From Mortierella sp. BCC40632 (taxonomy: Eukaryota; Mortierellomycota; Mortierellomycetes; Mortierellales; Mortierellaceae), in assembly GCA_011634665.1 (NCBI GenBank), contig WAEK01000026.1, positions 248,001 to 312,000 of the forward strand: DNA of 64,000 nucleotides. Reading direction: 5' to 3'. A program made the position numbers and the translations under genes. The notes under the pieces are model-generated. The model ran no database searches, was not told the origin of the DNA, and worked only from the letters and a program-made list of their open reading frames with translations. This document shows, piece after piece, positions 59,511-64,000 of the stretch (the stretch's first letter is position 1; each line of letters begins with the position of its first letter).

Positions 59511-60063
59511 GGGGTCGCTTCTCTCGGTATGGACAGGGACTCTAGATGCTCTGACTGCACAGCGAGAACTTCACCACCTCTTCTTTCATCCTCAAATCCA
59601 ACTCGGCCTCGACCAAGCCTCAGTTGCTCTCAACTACTCATGGCCCAGGGTCATTGAGGAATTTCAGGGGATGGGTCCTGACCAGTACTACGGGATCCGA
59701 CCTATCACAATCCCTCGGACCATTTCTTCTTACCGCGAACTGGTCGATGACAGGCTCTCTATGGACCTGGTCGCCGGTGCATTGCGGCAACGCGACTTTC
59801 AAAGAGCCATGATGGTCACTGGTGGCCAAGCATGGTGTCAAACTGAGGTTCTGCAGCGGCTGCTGGAACGATACAAGGTGTTTATACTTCTTTCGCGTAC
59901 AGAGAGCAAGAATGGAGGCGGGGTCCCAGGACAACATGCATTGGTGCCTACTTTAGATATTGACCTTGCCTGGCACCGCACCTGCTCTCGCCAGCTCATT
60001 ATCGACAGTACCAGTTGGTTCACTACGGTCGAGTGTTGAATCATGTCACGTCTGCAATGACAA
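59511..60063 (+). pseudogene. truncated duplicate of the GRDP/DUF1399 gene
   Basis: This block is nearly identical to the large exon of the GRDP gene, from its first base (31573) to about 32141, with scattered single-base differences, many silent. Two lesions disable it. One base is lost inside TGGCACACGCACATG, where the parent encodes the signature AWHTHMLSP, so the frame shifts exactly there. A 14-nt deletion follows at 60045 after GTGTTGAATCATG. Homology then stops at about 60063. No upstream or downstream exons accompany it. The copy begins at an exon boundary, with only a few bases of intron-like similarity before it. It was probably derived by segmental duplication or transposon-associated capture. 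Confidence 0.92.
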
Positions 60064-60570
60064 CTATCAATTAGTTACACATTCGGGGTGGGGACAAAGC
60101 TGCTTTTGTAGAGAAGTTGATGATGCCATGCAACTCTCATAAAGATGAGCCTCGCACAAACATCCACCTAGTGTACTTACAACAATCTGGCATTTCCGGA
60201 GCTCAGTCTGAATAATTCACCGTGGTGACACCAATGTTGTGAGCCTTTTTTTTTTTTTTAAACAGCGAGGAGGGGGTGGTGGTGATGGTGAGATTGCTTT
60301 TGTTCGCCTCGATTCACTTTTATCTTCTTCATTCTTTTCTAATCATTCCTCATCCATCTCCATCTCATCTTCTATGATCTATCCCCATTTACTACTTTTC
60401 CCCCTTTTTTACATACCTCACTCAAAAGCACAACTCTGCTAGTTCGTCAGCCTATGGCAGTTCTTTTTTTTTTTTTTTTTTCCTCTCGACACACCAATCC
60501 TATCCATCATCCGCACGCTCTTCCTTGTAGTTCACTCAGGCGCATCTCGCTGTAGCGGGGCTTTCAGGCA
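60064..60570. other. spacer before the kelch protein gene
   Basis: Contains T runs (60247-60259, 60463-60481) and a C/T-rich stretch (60330-60420). No gene was recognised. The right boundary of a Fanzor-bearing element, if there is one, would lie here or in the preceding fragment. Confidence 0.45.
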
Positions 60571-63036
60571 ATGATGGATCAAGTCTTTCGGTTCCTTGGG
60601 GTCATGTCGATTGTGATCGCCACACTCTCAAAGTTCTTCCTGTTCGTTGAGGCACAAGCGGACATGGTTTTTCCTTGGAAAAAATCATATAAGGATATGG
60701 CATTTGCCTCCTCGAAAACCCATCTTATTATCCAAGGTGGCGAAGATTCCACGTCGATTAGACCTCTCTGCTACCAACTTGACCTCAGCAAAAACTGGAC
60801 AGTGGACAACCCCCCATGGACTAACTTGGTGTCAGGCGAAGATTACCCAAATGTACTTGGGGGCACAGGAGCCTTATTACCCGATGGACGGTTTCTTGTG
60901 TTCGGCTTACAACCGGGTCACCTCATCGCCGGCAAAGCGGTCGTAATAAAGAGTGACGGTAGCTGGACTGAGTTTCCTGAACTGACCCCGAAACTTGGAT
61001 CATATACTGAACTCGACGTAGCAGTTGCGTCGCCAAGTGGAGAAGTCTACTATTTTAGCTACAAAAATAGTATGATTGTGTCATCCATCGATTCTCCCAG
61101 TTTTAAACCCCTCCCAGCTCCCATCGGAATTTACCCCAATGCTGCCTGGTGTTCACTTGATGGGGGCACGGTCTTTTTAACAAGCTCAAAACACGATAGC
61201 TCCAAGATGGATTTCTATAAACTAGGATCGGACTCATGGGTACCTCTGGTGAGTTCAAAGATTTCTCCTTTCGCTTTGCTCGCCAGATACTTCGGCAACT
61301 AACCTGGAAATGCTCAAAAAAAATTAGACTATTCAAGGCGATATCCCACCACTTGCCCTCTCTTGCATGGCCAAAGGTTGGTGTTTTACTTTCACATAGC
61401 ATAAGTCTGGATCAGGTCCTTGTTCATGCAACCTCTTACTAGATGAACGCTCTCGTTTACAACAGATGCATTGGACGAAAACAAGTTCTACATTTTTGGC
61501 GGAGAAATTTTTAGAAAGGAGTCTTATCTTAGTCCAATTCTCTATGTCCTGGATCTGAAGTCTATGACCGTGAAGCAACTAGCGCAAATACCTCAGCGCG
61601 ATCGAAGACTTGACATGGCGTGTGCAGCCACGAAAGACTCGCTCATAATCTGGGGTGGTAAGTACAGATCTAAGAGATGCTGAAGATCGATTCGTGTGTT
61701 ATTTGGAAGCGCCATTAAACTTGGTTAATAATGCGAATGTACTTTAATAGGGGTTATTATCGATATATCTCCTGGTAATCGCACTTTTCCTGACCCTATC
61801 CCTCTCATATTCAACTTTGCTGCAGGAGACTGGGTCAGTAAACATGTCGTTACTCCTCTACCTCCTCCATCGCTAAAACCACCCCCTCCTCCTCCAGAGA
61901 CTCCTCTAAATCCTGATGGTAATCCTAATAATGGAACAGGAAACGGAAATGGCAATGGAATCGACAACACCAAAGGCGGTAGCAAGAATGGAAATAATGG
62001 CGGTGGCGGTGGTGGCGGCGATGGCGGTGGCGATGGCGATGGTATAGAAACTGAGAGTAGTCAGATGAATATTGCGGCAATTGCAGGAGGGGTTGGAGGA
62101 GGATTGGCCTTAATCGCGCTTGTAGCATTTCTCTTCTTTGTCGGACAAAAGCACCGCAAGTCTTCAGAGAACGACGACTCAAGCGATTCAGCCGAGAGAC
62201 CATCGTCCATATCCAATTATTATAAGAAAAATCGCTGTGGATCTCAATCCAGCTATAGTAACAGTGAATATAACACTCGTCGCTTTGCACCACTCACAGC
62301 AATGAGTAGAGAGTCCGATCGGGATCTCCAATATCAGGAACAGGCTGAACCACTGCGACACAACTCAAGAAGACACATGGACAGGAGCCGACACGACAGC
62401 CTCGAGCTTCCTCCTTTACCCAGGACCTCTTCTCCAGCAAGTAATTCCAATGACTCGTCATTTGGCCGAGGTCATAGTCGGAATAAGGGTAGATCTCAGC
62501 CTAAGTATTCGCCTGTCGACGACCAAACATTCAGAGAACCACGCCATCAAGGGTATAATGACGAACGAGATCAGTGGTCGTCGAGTCAACCACCTAACCG
62601 CATGTCCCCAGAACACCAGCAGACATATTCATCCCACCGATTCTACGGCCAGCAATCGAGCAATCAAGAAGCGAGAGCGCCTCAACAATACTTACCACAG
62701 TCCATCAATTACCAGGGTGATGACTACATTCGACCAAATAGTCATCGTTCTCCTTCGCGGCCAGGAGACCCGCAGTACGATCCTCCGCGCCTTATTGATC
62801 CTCAATATGGAACTCCCCGTCCTCGCAATTACAACTATGACACTCCACATCACGGATACCCACAGTATAATACTCCACGCCATACTAAGCCTCAGCACTG
62901 TACCCCGCGCATTACTGATCCTCAACATGGCGCTCCCCGCCCTCTCAATTATAGCTATGACACCCCATACCATGGAGACCCACATGGGACTCCACAGCTG
63001 TTTGCGCCTCGGGATGGCAATGTAGAACCAAGATGA
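60571..63036 (+). CDS. kelch-repeat ectodomain, single-pass membrane protein with repetitive tail
   Basis: Four exons, 60571-61248, 61328-61376, 61466-61657 and 61751-63036, all in phase, give 734 aa. An N-terminal signal or anchor helix (FLGVMSIVIATLSKFFLFVEA) precedes kelch-like blades (THLIIQGGEDS, GTGALLPDGRFLVFG, NKFYIFGGE, DMACAATKDSLIIWGG) forming a beta-propeller that should face outside. A Pro-rich then Gly/Asn-rich stalk leads to a membrane helix at about 413-438 (IAGGVGGGLALIALVAFLFF). The 296-residue cytoplasmic tail is Ser/Arg/Gln-rich and ends with short repeats (DPQYGTPRPRNYNYDTPHHG and variants). Exon 2 is only 49 nt but is needed to keep the frame and forms PPLALSCMAK. Ligand and partner unknown. 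Confidence 0.85.
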
Positions 63037-64000
63037 CATCGCTGGGGCTTCATTTAATCAATATTCAAGAGTCGTCTTTACACCTACTGGCATTCACCGC
63101 TCTTGCACATACACTCGGTAATACCGAGTCGGGACACCAAGTTGCCTAAATTGTGATGATGTGATAGTCTTAGAATATTTTTACAAAGTCTTCTCTCCCC
63201 TCCCACCCATCAAACACAGTAGAATCTATAAACTATGTCTCCATTTAATAAACCAACAGCAGCTCTTTCATGTGATAGCAGCCATCCAAGTAACTTATTT
63301 AGGTCCGCATATTCAAAAACATTAAAGTCTAATGAGACTTCCCGATACATATTTCGAATCTCTCTCCTCTTCAAGCCATTCTTCAATTGATTCTAATTCT
63401 TTGCTTATTTTTCCTCCACCAGTCATCGAGATTTTTTGTTGAAAGGTGGCCTGTGACCGAGAGTCTGGATTAAACAATGTCCCTTTGCTCTCATCTATCG
63501 AAAACTATGCTGCCCAAAACATGTGTCTCATAATACCCTTTCCAAGACTTTACACCATCTCCAAAAAGGCATCTCGGCCATACGCAAGCCACGACTTTGC
63601 CTTTGGAGCATAAAAAAAAAGCGTGCCTCTCGTGCCATCTTGAATTGCCAGGGTAGGTGTTAGCTTTGTATTTTTTTTTTTGATGTAATATTCTCACCAG
63701 AAATTGTTCAAATCTGTTGCAGGATAGTTAATGTTCCGAACACTTGCTTCATTCATGCTTAGGGGGGGTATTTGCTTTGTTTAAGTCAAGACCTATCCTC
63801 CCGTCCTCGCCTTTTCCCTGACGCGTTCAATGGAAGGATCGATTGCCATCACGTGTGCCGAGAATATCCCCCCCGAGGAGACTTCCTGGGGGGTGTGGGA
63901 TATTCCAAAGCAGTTGCCCCTAACCCACTTTTTTTCTTCCTGCATTTTGGTTTTTTTTTTTGCTCCTGAAGGAACGACGCACTAAACCATGGTCCCTAGC
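63037..64000. other. right-end spacer, no gene recognised
   Basis: About 960 bp after the kelch gene. Short open frames on both strands show no domain, start context or splice chain. C and T runs occur near 63870 and 63950. Confidence 0.5.

Overview
The window is nuclear DNA of a filamentous, early-diverging fungus, most probably a member of Mortierellomycota (Mortierella-like). Nearly every gene is split by short GT-AG introns with fungal branch sites. The gene set is eukaryotic housekeeping plus fungal wall proteins, including chitinase with a chitin-binding module and a GPI-anchored Kre9-type wall protein. A kelch ectodomain-membrane-low-complexity tail protein and a Fanzor-type nuclease fit that phylum. 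The phylum assignment is inference. No rRNA, tRNA, CRISPR array or bacterial operon was seen.

Layout: 1-344 is the 3' end of a Nudix NADH pyrophosphatase gene. 3.3-8.4 kb holds glucosamine-6-phosphate deaminase, one unresolved minus-strand gene and ribosomal protein uS8 (RPS22). 8.8-14.7 kb holds ORMDL (minus) divergent from a large enoyl-CoA-hydratase-like protein with cysteine-proline repeats. 14.9-20.6 kb holds a small secreted protein, a basic nuclear-type protein, a GPI-anchored wall protein and an RCC1-repeat protein. 21.8-24.7 kb holds calcipressin and a VanZ-like membrane protein. 27.2-33.1 kb holds a Gln/His/Ser-rich coding block and a GRDP/DUF1399 protein. 34.2-45.5 kb holds proteasome chaperone PAC1, the GTPase GTPBP1, a small cupin and ALG9. 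45.8-56.6 kb holds a PB1-SAM adaptor, the MSS4/DSS4 Rab factor, a J-domain/TMEM185 fusion and a GH18 chitinase. 57.6-60.1 kb is the accessory part: a decayed Fanzor (eukaryotic TnpB-like) gene followed 180 bp later by a truncated, frameshifted copy of the GRDP gene found 28 kb upstream. 60.6-63.0 kb is a kelch membrane protein.

The genes do not form one pathway. Several concern the secretory route and the cell surface (ORMDL, ALG9, MSS4, chitinase, GPI protein, kelch protein, and glucosamine-6-P deaminase, which recycles the chitin sugar). The most notable items are the Fanzor/GRDP-fragment pair, the hydratase-like protein with five CP (heme-regulatory-like) motifs, a 12-nt microexon that encodes part of the GTPBP1 P-loop, a GC-AG intron, the J-domain/TMEM185 fusion, and many A or T runs of 26-41 nt in introns and spacers. 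Exon coordinates were derived by hand from splice signals, reading-frame continuity and family conservation. No alignment or database search was run.
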